Positions 1 to 5,732 of a stretch of DNA of 7,067 nucleotides are shown one piece after another. The position numbers were made by a program, and so were the translations under genes. Position 1 is the first letter of the stretch. Each line of letters begins with the position of its first letter. Source of the DNA: Methanobacteriota archaeon (GTDB taxonomy: Archaea; Thermoplasmatota; Thermoplasmata; RBG-16-68-12); the NCBI GenBank assembly GCA_005878325.1, contig VBMR01000147.1:1-7067 (forward strand), in the 5' to 3' direction. The notes beneath the pieces are model-generated. The model did not search any database. It was given only the letters and a program-made list of their open reading frames with translations, and was not told where the DNA came from.

Positions 1-19
1 CGAGGGCACGAATCCAAGG

Positions 20-27
20 CTTTAAGG
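20..27 (+). promoter_or_regulatory. TATA-like box for the seven-helix membrane protein
   Basis: The AT-rich octamer CTTTAAGG stands out from GC-rich surroundings. Its centre is about 27 nt before the ATG at 51 but only about 15 nt before the ATG at 39. Archaeal TATA boxes usually lie 25-30 nt upstream of the transcription start, so the box fits a leaderless transcript beginning at the ATG at 51. Inferred from position and composition only. Confidence 0.45.
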
Positions 28-50
28 CGCCACCTCCGATGCCACGCAGG

Positions 51-731
51 ATGAGCACGGAAGGGGCCGCCGTGTCTCTGGGCGCGGCCGCAGTAAGCGC
101 GATCTTCACCGGGCGCATTCTATCGCGCTGGCTGTACCGACGGAAGCCCTACCAGCTCGCTTGGTCCGTCGGCCTCGGTCTCTACGCGGTCGCGGCGGCC
201 ATGCAGTTCCTCGCGGAAGCCTACAGCTGGACCGTGCTGACGTACAAGGCGTATTACCTCGTCGCGGCGGTCCTCGTCGCGGTCCTTGGGATCGGCTCGG
301 CCCTCCTCCTGAACCGTCGCGTTGGATTCGCCTTCGCCCTCTACACGGCCGTGGTCTTCGCGGGCTTCGCGATCGCCGTCGCCGGGACGACGGTCAACGA
401 AGCCGCCCTCGCCTCCGCGATTCCCGTGGCGGGCAACGCCCTTCCGGACAGCGTGCGGATCTTCTCGCCGATGTTCACGATCCCGGGCAGCGTCGCCTTG
501 ATCGGCATCGCCGTGTACTCGTACTGGCGGACCCGGCTCCCATTCAATCTGTGGATTGGGGTCGGCGGCCTGATCGTCGCCGCGGGAGCGTCCCTCACCC
601 GCCTGAACGTCTCGCCGTGGGCCTTGTACCTGGGAGAGTTCCTCGGGATCGCGGTCATGTTCTGGGGATTCCTCGCGAGCCAGGAACTCACGAGGACGAA
701 GGCAGCGGCGGCCGCGCAGGTTCCCACCTGA
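51..731 (+). CDS. Uncharacterised seven-helix integral membrane protein
   Basis: A 226-residue, strongly hydrophobic protein with seven predicted membrane spans, near residues 5-25, 37-57, 65-87, 91-112, 142-159, 166-186 and 190-210. A short basic loop (RWLYRRKPYQ, about 26-35) precedes helix 2, and a polar Ala-rich tail (TRTKAAAAAQ) ends the protein. The stretch KPYQLAWSVGLGLYA, followed by a Trp/Tyr-rich segment (SWTVLTYKAYYL), resembles a widespread uncharacterised membrane family I know from bacteria and archaea with an RRPYQLAW motif. That is recollection of a pattern, not a search result. No catalytic or ligand-binding residues are recognisable, and the role is unknown. The frame is also open from an ATG at 39. 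I chose the ATG at 51 because the TATA-like box at 20-27 is correctly spaced for it. It lies 40 bp ahead of the biotin ligase gene, which seems to have its own promoter, so a shared function is not implied. Confidence 0.82.
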   Translation: MSTEGAAVSLGAAAVSAIFTGRILSRWLYRRKPYQLAWSVGLGLYAVAAAMQFLAEAYSWTVLTYKAYYLVAAVLVAVLGIGSALLLNRRVGFAFALYTAVVFAGFAIAVAGTTVNEAALASAIPVAGNALPDSVRIFSPMFTIPGSVALIGIAVYSYWRTRLPFNLWIGVGGLIVAAGASLTRLNVSPWALYLGEFLGIAVMFWGFLASQELTRTKAAAAAQVPT

Positions 732-740
732 GCCGAGAAC

Positions 741-750
741 GTTGAAATAG
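741..750 (+). promoter_or_regulatory. TATA-like box for the biotin ligase gene
   Basis: GTTGAAATAG lies in the 40-bp gap before the biotin ligase. The centre of its AT-rich core is about 25-27 nt upstream of the GTG at 772. There is no purine-rich ribosome-binding motif just before that GTG (the sequence is GCAGGCCC), which again suggests a leaderless transcript. Confidence 0.45.
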
Positions 751-771
751 CGGCCGGAATGTCGCAGGCCC

Positions 772-1536
772 GTGAAGACGGGCGAGTTCCACGATCCGAA
801 CCGCAAGGTCGCGGGCCGCACGATCTGGCACTTCGACGCGGTCGAGTCGACGAACGAGACCGCGAAGGAGTTGCTCGAGGAAGACCTCGAGGAAGGCCTC
901 GTGATCTGGGCGGACCGACAATCCGCCGGCCGCGGCCGCCAGGGCCGCGCATGGGCCTCGCCCCCCGGGGGATTGTACGTCTCCACGATCTTCCGGCCGA
1001 AGGAGGCCCAGGCGTGGGTCCTCGGGCTCCTGATGGGCATGCCGGTCGTCAAAGCGTTGCGCCACTTCGGTGTCTTCGCGGGCTTGAAGTATCCGAATGA
1101 CGCGGTCTACCAGGACCGCAAGATCGCGGGGATCCTCTCCGAGGGTGTCTACCGGCGGGACCGGTACCACGTGATCGTCGGGATTGGCGTGAACACGAAC
1201 GTCGGACTCGACCAACTCCCTCCCGACCTCCAGGCGAGGGCCACGACCCTGAAGAAAGAGGTGAATCTGTTCGTGGCGAATGACGAGTTCCTCGACTACC
1301 TGCTAAACCAGATGGACGAGCTATATTCCCGCTACAACCACACGCGGGTCGAGTTCCTCCTGAAAGATTACCGCGGGCAGTGCACCACGATCGGGAAGCG
1401 CGTGGCCGCGACGACGCCCAAGGGGACCGTGACCGGCAAGGCGTACGACATCGCCCCGAACGGCGCGCTCGTCATCATCGACGACCGGAACGCGAAGCAC
1501 GAGTTCGTCGATGGCGAACTCAAGATCCTACCCTGA
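772..1536 (+). CDS. birA: Biotin--protein ligase (stand-alone, no DNA-binding domain)
   Basis: This enzyme activates biotin with ATP to biotinyl-AMP and transfers it to the lysine of a biotin carboxyl carrier protein. The 254-residue protein has the family landmarks in order: the substrate-recognition segment DAVESTNETAKELL (about 22-35), the nucleotide/biotin loop SAGRGRQGRAW (51-61), the motif KYPND (106-110), and QDRKIAGILSEG (114-125), in which Lys117 matches the catalytic lysine of E. coli BirA. It also has VGIGVNTN (136-143) and a C-terminal SH3-like domain (about 206-254). There is no N-terminal helix-turn-helix, so this is the monofunctional class and not the BirA biotin repressor. 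The start is a GTG. The carboxyltransferase gene of a biotin-dependent carboxylase follows directly, matching the expected substrate pathway. That gene appears to have its own promoter. The assignment of enzyme class is firm. Confidence 0.95.
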   Translation: MKTGEFHDPNRKVAGRTIWHFDAVESTNETAKELLEEDLEEGLVIWADRQSAGRGRQGRAWASPPGGLYVSTIFRPKEAQAWVLGLLMGMPVVKALRHFGVFAGLKYPNDAVYQDRKIAGILSEGVYRRDRYHVIVGIGVNTNVGLDQLPPDLQARATTLKKEVNLFVANDEFLDYLLNQMDELYSRYNHTRVEFLLKDYRGQCTTIGKRVAATTPKGTVTGKAYDIAPNGALVIIDDRNAKHEFVDGELKILP

Positions 1537-1560
1537 ACCGCTCTTGAGGAGACCGCGAAG

Positions 1561-1568
1561 GATTAATG
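1561..1568 (+). promoter_or_regulatory. TATA-like box for the carboxyltransferase gene
   Basis: GATTAATG lies 25 nt after the ligase stop codon. Its centre is about 29 nt before the ATG at 1594 but only about 9 and 15 nt before the alternative starts at 1573 (GTG) and 1579 (ATG). It therefore supports 1594 as the real start. A purine-rich TTGAGGAG at 1544-1551 is too far from any of these starts to be a normal ribosome-binding site for them. Confidence 0.4.
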
Positions 1569-1593
1569 CCGCGTGCGCATGTTCCTCGCGGCC

Positions 1594-3144
1594 ATGGTGG
1601 GCGACGAGCGCGTCGAGGACCTGCGGCGTCGGAAGGCCACGGCCCGGCTCGGCGGCGGCAAGGACCGGGTCGACGCCCAGCGCGCGAAAGGGAAGCAGAC
1701 CGCCGCGGAGCGAATCGAGTCCCTCGTCGACCCCGGCTCCTTCGTCGAGCTGGATCCGTTCGTCGAGCATCGGACCACGGACTTCGGAATGGACAAGAAG
1801 CGGATCCCGGGTGACGGGGTCGTGACGGGCCACGGGACAATCGACGGCCGACCCGTATTCGTGTTCTCCCAGGACTTCACGATCTTCGGCGGAAGCCTGG
1901 GGGAGATGCACGCGAACAAGATCGTGAAGATCCTGGACCTGGCGATGAAGGTCGGGGCGCCGGTCATCGGCCTCATCGACAGTGGCGGAGCGCGGATCCA
2001 AGAGGGCGTGATCAGCCTCGGCGGCTACGCGGAGGTCTTCTTCCGCAACGTCCTCGCCTCCGGGGTGGTCCCGCAGATCAGCGCGGTCCTCGGGCCGTCC
2101 GCCGGCGGCGCGGTGTACAGCCCCGCGATGACCGACTTCATCGTTATGGCGAAGGGTACCTCGAACATGTTCATCACAGGGCCCGAGGTGATCAAGGCGG
2201 TGACCGGGGAATCGGTCACCTTCGAGGCCCTCGGTGGCGCGCAGACGCATGCCGCGAAGAGCGGGGTCGCCCACTTCGCCGCGGAGGACGAGAAGGACGC
2301 GCTGCGGATCGTGCGCCGGCTCCTCGGCTACCTTCCGTCGAACAACACGGAGGCGCCGCCGCGCATCACCTCTGAGGATGACCCGGATCGGATGGACGTG
2401 GACCTCGCTGGAGTCGTGCCGCGGGAGTCGAAGAAGCCGTACGACATACGGGACGTCATCACGCGGGTCGTCGACCGCGGTTCCTGGTTCGAGGTTCAGG
2501 AGTCGTGGGCCGCGAACATCGTCGTGGGATTTGCCCGGCTCGACGGATATGCGGTCGGCGTCGTGGGGAACCAGCCGAAGATCCTCGCAGGCACCCTCGA
2601 CATCAACTCGTCGATCAAGGCCGCTCGGTTCGTGCGGACCTGCGACTGTTTCAACGTCCCCCTCTTGACCTTCGTCGACGTGCCCGGATTCCTCCCGGGG
2701 ACCGCTCAGGAATATGGAGGGATCATCCGGAACGGCGCGAAGCTCTTGTTCGCGTTCAGTGAGGCGACGGTCCCAAAGGTCACCGTGATTACCCGCAAGG
2801 CGTATGGAGGGGCCTACGACGTGATGTGTTCTAAGCACATCCGGGGCGATTTCAACTTCGCCTGGCCTACGGCGGAGATCGCGGTCATGGGTCCGGAGGG
2901 CGCGGTCCCGATTATCTTCAAGAAGGAGATCGAGGAAGCGAAGGATCCCGAGAAACGGGAGCAGGAGCTCGTGGCGGAATACCGGGAGCGGTTCGCGAAT
3001 CCTTACATCGCTGCGCGGATGGGCTACCTCGACGATGTGATCGAGCCGCCGGAGACACGGCCCCGGGTGATCAAGGCCTTCGCCGTCCTGCGAACGAAAA
3101 AGGAGACGCGTCCGTCGAAGAAACACGGGAATATCCCCCTCTGA
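1594..3144 (+). CDS. pccB: Acyl-CoA carboxylase carboxyltransferase (beta) subunit, propionyl-CoA type
   Basis: This subunit transfers the carboxyl group from carboxybiotin to an acyl-CoA, giving methylmalonyl-CoA if propionyl-CoA is the substrate. At 516 residues it has the full usual length. The N-terminal signature is LGGGKDRVDAQRAKGKQTAAERI (about 19-41, shown here in part). The first oxyanion-hole/CoA region is GPSAGGAVYSPAMTD (167-181). The second half carries VDVPGFLPGTAQEYGGIIR (361-379) and the second oxyanion region, RKAYGGAYDVM (401-411). The chain ends in the classic HGNIPL. Asp409 in GGAYDVM matches the position reported to favour propionyl-CoA in actinobacterial enzymes, so a propionyl-CoA role is more likely than acetyl-CoA, but this is an inference. 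In some relatives the same fold is the alpha subunit of a decarboxylase (mmdA). Longer starts at 1573 and 1579 are possible. The biotin ligase lies upstream. The biotin carboxylase and carrier subunits are not in this window. Confidence 0.93.
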   Translation: MVGDERVEDLRRRKATARLGGGKDRVDAQRAKGKQTAAERIESLVDPGSFVELDPFVEHRTTDFGMDKKRIPGDGVVTGHGTIDGRPVFVFSQDFTIFGGSLGEMHANKIVKILDLAMKVGAPVIGLIDSGGARIQEGVISLGGYAEVFFRNVLASGVVPQISAVLGPSAGGAVYSPAMTDFIVMAKGTSNMFITGPEVIKAVTGESVTFEALGGAQTHAAKSGVAHFAAEDEKDALRIVRRLLGYLPSNNTEAPPRITSEDDPDRMDVDLAGVVPRESKKPYDIRDVITRVVDRGSWFEVQESWAANIVVGFARLDGYAVGVVGNQPKILAGTLDINSSIKAARFVRTCDCFNVPLLTFVDVPGFLPGTAQEYGGIIRNGAKLLFAFSEATVPKVTVITRKAYGGAYDVMCSKHIRGDFNFAWPTAEIAVMGPEGAVPIIFKKEIEEAKDPEKREQELVAEYRERFANPYIAARMGYLDDVIEPPETRPRVIKAFAVLRTKKETRPSKKHGNIPL

Positions 3145-3187
3145 CGGCGCGGGGTCTCCGGTTTCGAACGCGGGCGGGAGCGCGTGG

Positions 3188-3847
3188 TCACCGGGTGCCG
3201 GGTCGCCGCTTTTGTGCGTCCTGTTCTTTCGGGGGTTGCAAGAGATGGTGCAGCCGGTCTCTCTTCGTGCTGAGGTAGCGCGCACTGGTCGCGGTCGCGG
3301 GCACCTCGAGGGGGATGCGGCTCGTGACCTTCACGCCGTACGACTCGAGGGCCTCGATCTTCGCCGGGTTGTTCGTCATCAGCCGGATGGACTCCACGCC
3401 GAGGACGCGGAGGACGCAGGCCGCGCACTTGTACGACCGCATGTCCGCGGGAAATCCGAGGACGCGGTTCGCATCCACCGTATCGAGCCCATGGTCCTGG
3501 AGGTGGTACGCCGCGACCTTGTTCGCGATGCCGATGCCGCGACCTTCTTGAGCCAGGTAGAGGAGAGCGCCTTGCGGCGCTCTGCCGATTTTCTTCAGGG
3601 CCGCGTCGAGCTGGGCCCCGCAGTCGCACCGCTCGGAGCCGAAGACATCCCCCGTGACGCACTCCGAGTGGAGTCGCACCAGGACGTTCTCCCGTCGTGC
3701 GATCGTCCCCTTCACGAGGGCGACGTGATCTTCGCCGGTCGCGGGGCACTGGAACGCATGGATTCGGAAAGACCCATAGCGGGTCGGGAGGCGGGCCGGG
3801 ACACTGAGGAGGATGTTGTCACACAGCTCGGCCGCCTTCGAGGGCAT
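3188..3847 (-). CDS. ribA: GTP cyclohydrolase II
   Basis: It converts GTP to 2,5-diamino-6-ribosylamino-4-pyrimidinone 5'-phosphate with loss of formate and pyrophosphate, the first step of riboflavin and flavin synthesis. The 219-residue protein has the zinc site HSEC-x10-CDC (Cys63, Cys74, Cys76). It also has LYLAQEGRGIGIANKVAAYHLQ (about 97-118; Tyr114 matches the E. coli active-site Tyr), then TVDANRVLGFPADMR (123-137; Asp135 and Arg137 match the proposed general base and Arg), MTNNPAKIEAL (157-167) and YLSTKRDRLHHLL (191-203). It is the single-domain form, not fused to RibB. The C-terminus is a short basic tail. An upstream TTG at 3862 is also in frame, but the ATG at 3847 fits the TATA box at 3872-3880. 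Many archaea make this intermediate with the unrelated ArfA (GTP cyclohydrolase III), so a bacterial-type RibA here is notable. It converges with the carboxyltransferase gene across a 43-bp gap. Confidence 0.95.
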   Translation of the reverse strand: MPSKAAELCDNILLSVPARLPTRYGSFRIHAFQCPATGEDHVALVKGTIARRENVLVRLHSECVTGDVFGSERCDCGAQLDAALKKIGRAPQGALLYLAQEGRGIGIANKVAAYHLQDHGLDTVDANRVLGFPADMRSYKCAACVLRVLGVESIRLMTNNPAKIEALESYGVKVTSRIPLEVPATATSARYLSTKRDRLHHLLQPPKEQDAQKRRPGTR

Positions 3848-3871
3848 CGCGGCGCTTCGCAAGGAAAGGCG

Positions 3872-3880
3872 CTATATAAG
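3872..3880 (-). promoter_or_regulatory. Strong TATA box for ribA
   Basis: Read on the minus strand this is CTTATATAG, the clearest TATA element in the window. It is centred 29 nt upstream of the ATG at 3847 and lies in the 61-bp gap after the DUF531 gene. It implies that ribA has its own leaderless promoter. The core is nearly self-complementary, but no gene lies at the matching distance on the plus strand. Confidence 0.65.
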
Positions 3881-3908
3881 TGTGCAGGCCCGAGCCATCG
3901 ATTGGGAC

Positions 3909-4439
3909 TCATTCTCGCAGATACGCCGCGACGATCGCAGGGGCGGCGCCGATCGCCGTCGCGGTCTCCAAGACGATGCCTCGACCCGTGAGGTCGAAGT
4001 GGTATCGACCGATGGCCAAGACCTCGCGGTCCTCGATGCCGTGCGGCCCGAGGCCGAATACGAGGAGGAGGGAGGTGCCGCGGCGAAGCAGTTCCGCGAG
4101 GGCGCGGGCGTCCGTTGCCTGCTTCGGATCCGGATGATCGGTCGTGATGACGACCTCTCCGAGCTGCGGCGGGAACCCGCGCTTCGGCAAGTCGAACGTC
4201 AGGAATCGTCCTGATTCGGCGAGCTCCCGCAGGTATCGTCCTTCCTCGCCGATGCTCGTGGTCCCCGAGACCCAGGCCGCGATTTCTCGGGGTGTCCGAA
4301 GGTTACGGTCGTAGGGGAATCCGAAGGTTGCGAGGTTCGCGTCGAAGGCGAGGGCGATTGGGGCGGATCGGGCGAGCGCACGCCGGTGTGCCTCGGCGAA
4401 CTTGACCGGGTCGTAGGAATTGTAGAGGCCAAGCGTCAT
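3909..4439 (-). CDS. DUF531 family protein, SPOUT-methyltransferase-like
   Basis: A 176-residue soluble protein opening with MTLGLYNSYDPVKFAEAH and containing a segment DANLATFGFP (33-42), both of which I recognise as typical of the archaeal DUF531 family. The family has no established function that I know of. The C-terminal third reads like the knotted cofactor-binding end of SPOUT RNA methyltransferases. It has a strand ending in a glycine loop, LLLVFGLGPHGI (124-135), then strand residues and the loop ETATAIGAAPAIVAAYL (158-174), which corresponds to the last helix of such proteins. This makes an RNA-modifying role plausible, but it is an inference from pattern only. The start could also be the GTG at 4454. 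The ATG at 4439 is preferred because the family N-terminus begins there and a TATA-like box lies at 4461-4467. ribA follows on the same strand, with its own promoter. Confidence 0.85.
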   Translation of the reverse strand: MTLGLYNSYDPVKFAEAHRRALARSAPIALAFDANLATFGFPYDRNLRTPREIAAWVSGTTSIGEEGRYLRELAESGRFLTFDLPKRGFPPQLGEVVITTDHPDPKQATDARALAELLRRGTSLLLVFGLGPHGIEDREVLAIGRYHFDLTGRGIVLETATAIGAAPAIVAAYLRE

Positions 4440-4460
4440 GCGGCCGCGCGCCACGGCGGG

Positions 4461-4467
4461 TCATATG
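4461..4467 (-). promoter_or_regulatory. TATA-like box for the DUF531 gene
   Basis: On the minus strand this reads CATATGA, centred about 25 nt before the ATG at 4439. It is too close to the alternative GTG start at 4454 to serve it as a leaderless promoter. Support is from position and composition only. Confidence 0.4.
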
Positions 4468-4512
4468 CCGCTGGGTATTTCTTTTGCGAGCCTGGAGTAC
4501 CAGCCACTCAGG

Positions 4513-4539
4513 GGCGGGCACGAAACAATCGTGTTCGCC
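4513..4539 (+). other. Stem-loop in the divergent intergenic region
   Basis: Bases 4513-4523 pair with 4529-4539 to form an 11-bp stem around the 5-nt loop AACAA. Nine pairs are Watson-Crick, and two adjacent central ones (4517-4535 and 4518-4534) are G-T, stable as G-U only in RNA copied in the plus direction. A second, weaker hairpin follows (CTCTG at 4578-4582, CAGAG at 4586-4590). The element lies 110 bp before the start at 4649, in the gap between divergent genes. It could be part of a structured leader or small RNA, or simply a chance product of GC-rich sequence. Confidence 0.35.
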
Positions 4540-4648
4540 AGGCATCGTCGCAGGAAGGACAAGCCACGATCGATTCTCTCTGGGACAGAGCCGCTTTGCG
4601 CCGGAGAAAATCGAGTTTGGCCTATCGTAGAAGCGATTTCCGTCCGTC

Positions 4649-4954
4649 ATGAAACCTCAGCGAGAAAAGTTCGTGACGGAATTGGCGACGGCACTCGTGA
4701 CAGTCCCTCGAGCGGCCATCGTACGGTGGCGGGCCGCGATGGGCCTCATGGGCTTGGGCCTCGGGACGTCCGGGGTGGGCCTCACCTGGGACTTCTATGT
4801 CCACGAGATCGTCCGGGACGTCGGGGAGGTCGAATCGATTTTCGCGACGCCTCATTTGGTGATCTTCGCGGGAATCGGCATCACGGCCCTGGGCTTCCTT
4901 CTGTCCCTCGTCGGGGTCCGGTTCCTCGGGGGCCGCCCCATCAGCCCCGCGTAG
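4649..4954 (+). CDS. Small two-helix membrane protein with WD...HE...TPH signature
   Basis: A 101-residue protein with a charged N-terminus and two likely membrane spans, near residues 30-46 and 68-92. Between them lies a polar, conserved-looking stretch: LTWDFYVHE (45-53), then ES (62-63) and FATPHLVIFAG (65-75). A similar arrangement, WD-x-x-(W/Y)-H followed by a PPH-L-x-x-Y-x-G helix start, occurs in larger uncharacterised membrane proteins that I recall from several phyla. The shared Asp, His and Glu residues at the membrane edge could bind a metal or a ligand, which is inference. No family name can be given. The frame closes with TAG and the downstream sequence is not membrane-like, so this is a compact protein and not an obvious truncation. 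The promoter is unclear: CTATCGTA at 4622-4629 is about 24 nt upstream but weak. Confidence 0.68.
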   Translation: MKPQREKFVTELATALVTVPRAAIVRWRAAMGLMGLGLGTSGVGLTWDFYVHEIVRDVGEVESIFATPHLVIFAGIGITALGFLLSLVGVRFLGGRPISPA

Positions 4955-4995
4955 GGGATGCGGAACCGGAGCTCGGCCGAACGCCCCGGGGAACG

Positions 4996-5010
4996 CTCTT
5001 CGCCGAAGAG
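4996..5010. promoter_or_regulatory. Perfect 15-bp dyad, candidate operator
   Basis: CTCTTCGCCGAAGAG is a perfect inverted repeat with 7-bp arms around one central base. It lies 41-55 bp upstream of the ATG at 5051, where a regulator would act just outside an archaeal core promoter. The gene after next encodes a winged-helix protein, so autoregulation is possible. As RNA it could also form a 6-bp hairpin with a 3-nt loop, but no T-run follows, so it does not look like a terminator of the preceding gene. Confidence 0.35.
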
Positions 5011-5050
5011 AACCGATGTCGGCTTGTGCCCTGGGGCGTATCCCCCTCCC

Positions 5051-5719
5051 ATGGACGCGAACATTCACGAAGGCGAAGGACTCACGCCGCACGCGGCGGT
5101 CGCGGAGATTCGCCGGATCGAAGGGCTCCACGGGGCCCTTGCTCGTCGTGCGACCGGGCTCACCTGGATGATCTGGGGCATCGTGGCGCCGGCGATCTTC
5201 GTCAGCTATGCGCTGCTTGGCCTCCTGGTCGGTTTCCCCAGCGACGGGGATGGGTTCCATGCCCTCCGGGTCTTGTTCCCCGTCCTCTGGGCGCCCTGGG
5301 CGGCCATCGGGCTCGCTGCGACGGCCACCCTGTGGCGCTCCGTGGGCCTTGTGATCCCGAGGCGTTCCGCCCAGGGATGGGAAGGCGTTCTCACGGGCAT
5401 CATCATCGTGGGAATCATCTTCGCGGGATTCGCCGCGATCGGCATCGCCAGAGTCCCCGTGGCGGAGTTCGCCTGGGTGCTCACGGCGCAAGGCATCGGC
5501 GTCGTCACCGTGGGCCTCCTGGGTTTGAACTGTAACGATGCCACGGAGCGGCGGCTCTGGATCCTCGGAGGCATCCTTTTGGCGGCCGTCGCCCTGGCGG
5601 GTAGCCTCCTGTTCGGGAGTGATATCCTCGTTGCCCGCCAATGGTTCACGCTGATCTCCCCGCTGACGAGCGGGATCGTCCTGTTTGGCGGCGGATTGTA
5701 TCTGAGCTCGAGAGCCTAG
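5051..5719 (+). CDS. Six-helix membrane protein paired with a winged-helix regulator
   Basis: A 222-residue protein of no family I recognise. A soluble N-terminal segment of about 35 residues (MDANIHEGEG, then a charged helix with RRIEGLHGALARR) is followed by six likely membrane spans near residues 37-57, 78-96, 111-131, 137-157, 170-188 and 200-219. There is no signal peptide or obvious catalytic motif. The frame stays open back to 4958, but those extra 31 residues are polar, Arg/Pro-rich and unlike a membrane protein's start, so the ATG at 5051 is preferred. The winged-helix gene begins only 13 bp after the stop, so the two are probably co-transcribed. The pair may be a small regulatory module, for instance a membrane component whose expression the regulator controls, but there is no direct evidence. 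No clear TATA box is seen at the usual distance. Confidence 0.78.
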   Translation: MDANIHEGEGLTPHAAVAEIRRIEGLHGALARRATGLTWMIWGIVAPAIFVSYALLGLLVGFPSDGDGFHALRVLFPVLWAPWAAIGLAATATLWRSVGLVIPRRSAQGWEGVLTGIIIVGIIFAGFAAIGIARVPVAEFAWVLTAQGIGVVTVGLLGLNCNDATERRLWILGGILLAAVALAGSLLFGSDILVARQWFTLISPLTSGIVLFGGGLYLSSRA

Positions 5720-5732
5720 GTTCGGCGGTCGC

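Noticed and set aside
120..1052. Open frame (310 codons) on the minus strand opposite the seven-helix protein and biotin ligase
   Set aside because: It crosses two well-supported plus-strand genes, and the translation has low-complexity Arg/Asp/Glu composition with no recognisable motif.
3145..3220. Possible terminator between the convergent carboxyltransferase and ribA genes
   Set aside because: Only a four-T run (3210-3213) and short GC-rich repeats are present; this is too weak to call.
1528..3285. Long open frame (585 codons) on the minus strand opposite the carboxyltransferase gene
   Set aside because: It is antisense to a gene with unmistakable conserved motifs, its translation is Arg/Asp/Gly/Pro-rich without domains, and GC-rich codon use commonly leaves such frames open.
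4984..5045. Extra self-complementary bits: CCCCGGGG at 4984-4991 and GGGG/CCCC around 5033-5045
   Set aside because: Short all-GC palindromes are expected by chance at this base composition, unlike the mixed-sequence dyad at 4996-5010.
4438..5535. Open frame (365 codons) on the plus strand across the intergenic region and two membrane-protein genes
   Set aside because: Its product is Arg/Gly/Pro/His-rich and motif-free, whereas the overlapping frames give coherent membrane proteins.
4622..5641. Open frame (339 codons) on the minus strand
   Set aside because: Antisense to the two membrane-protein genes; highly charged, repetitive composition typical of shadow frames in GC-rich DNA.
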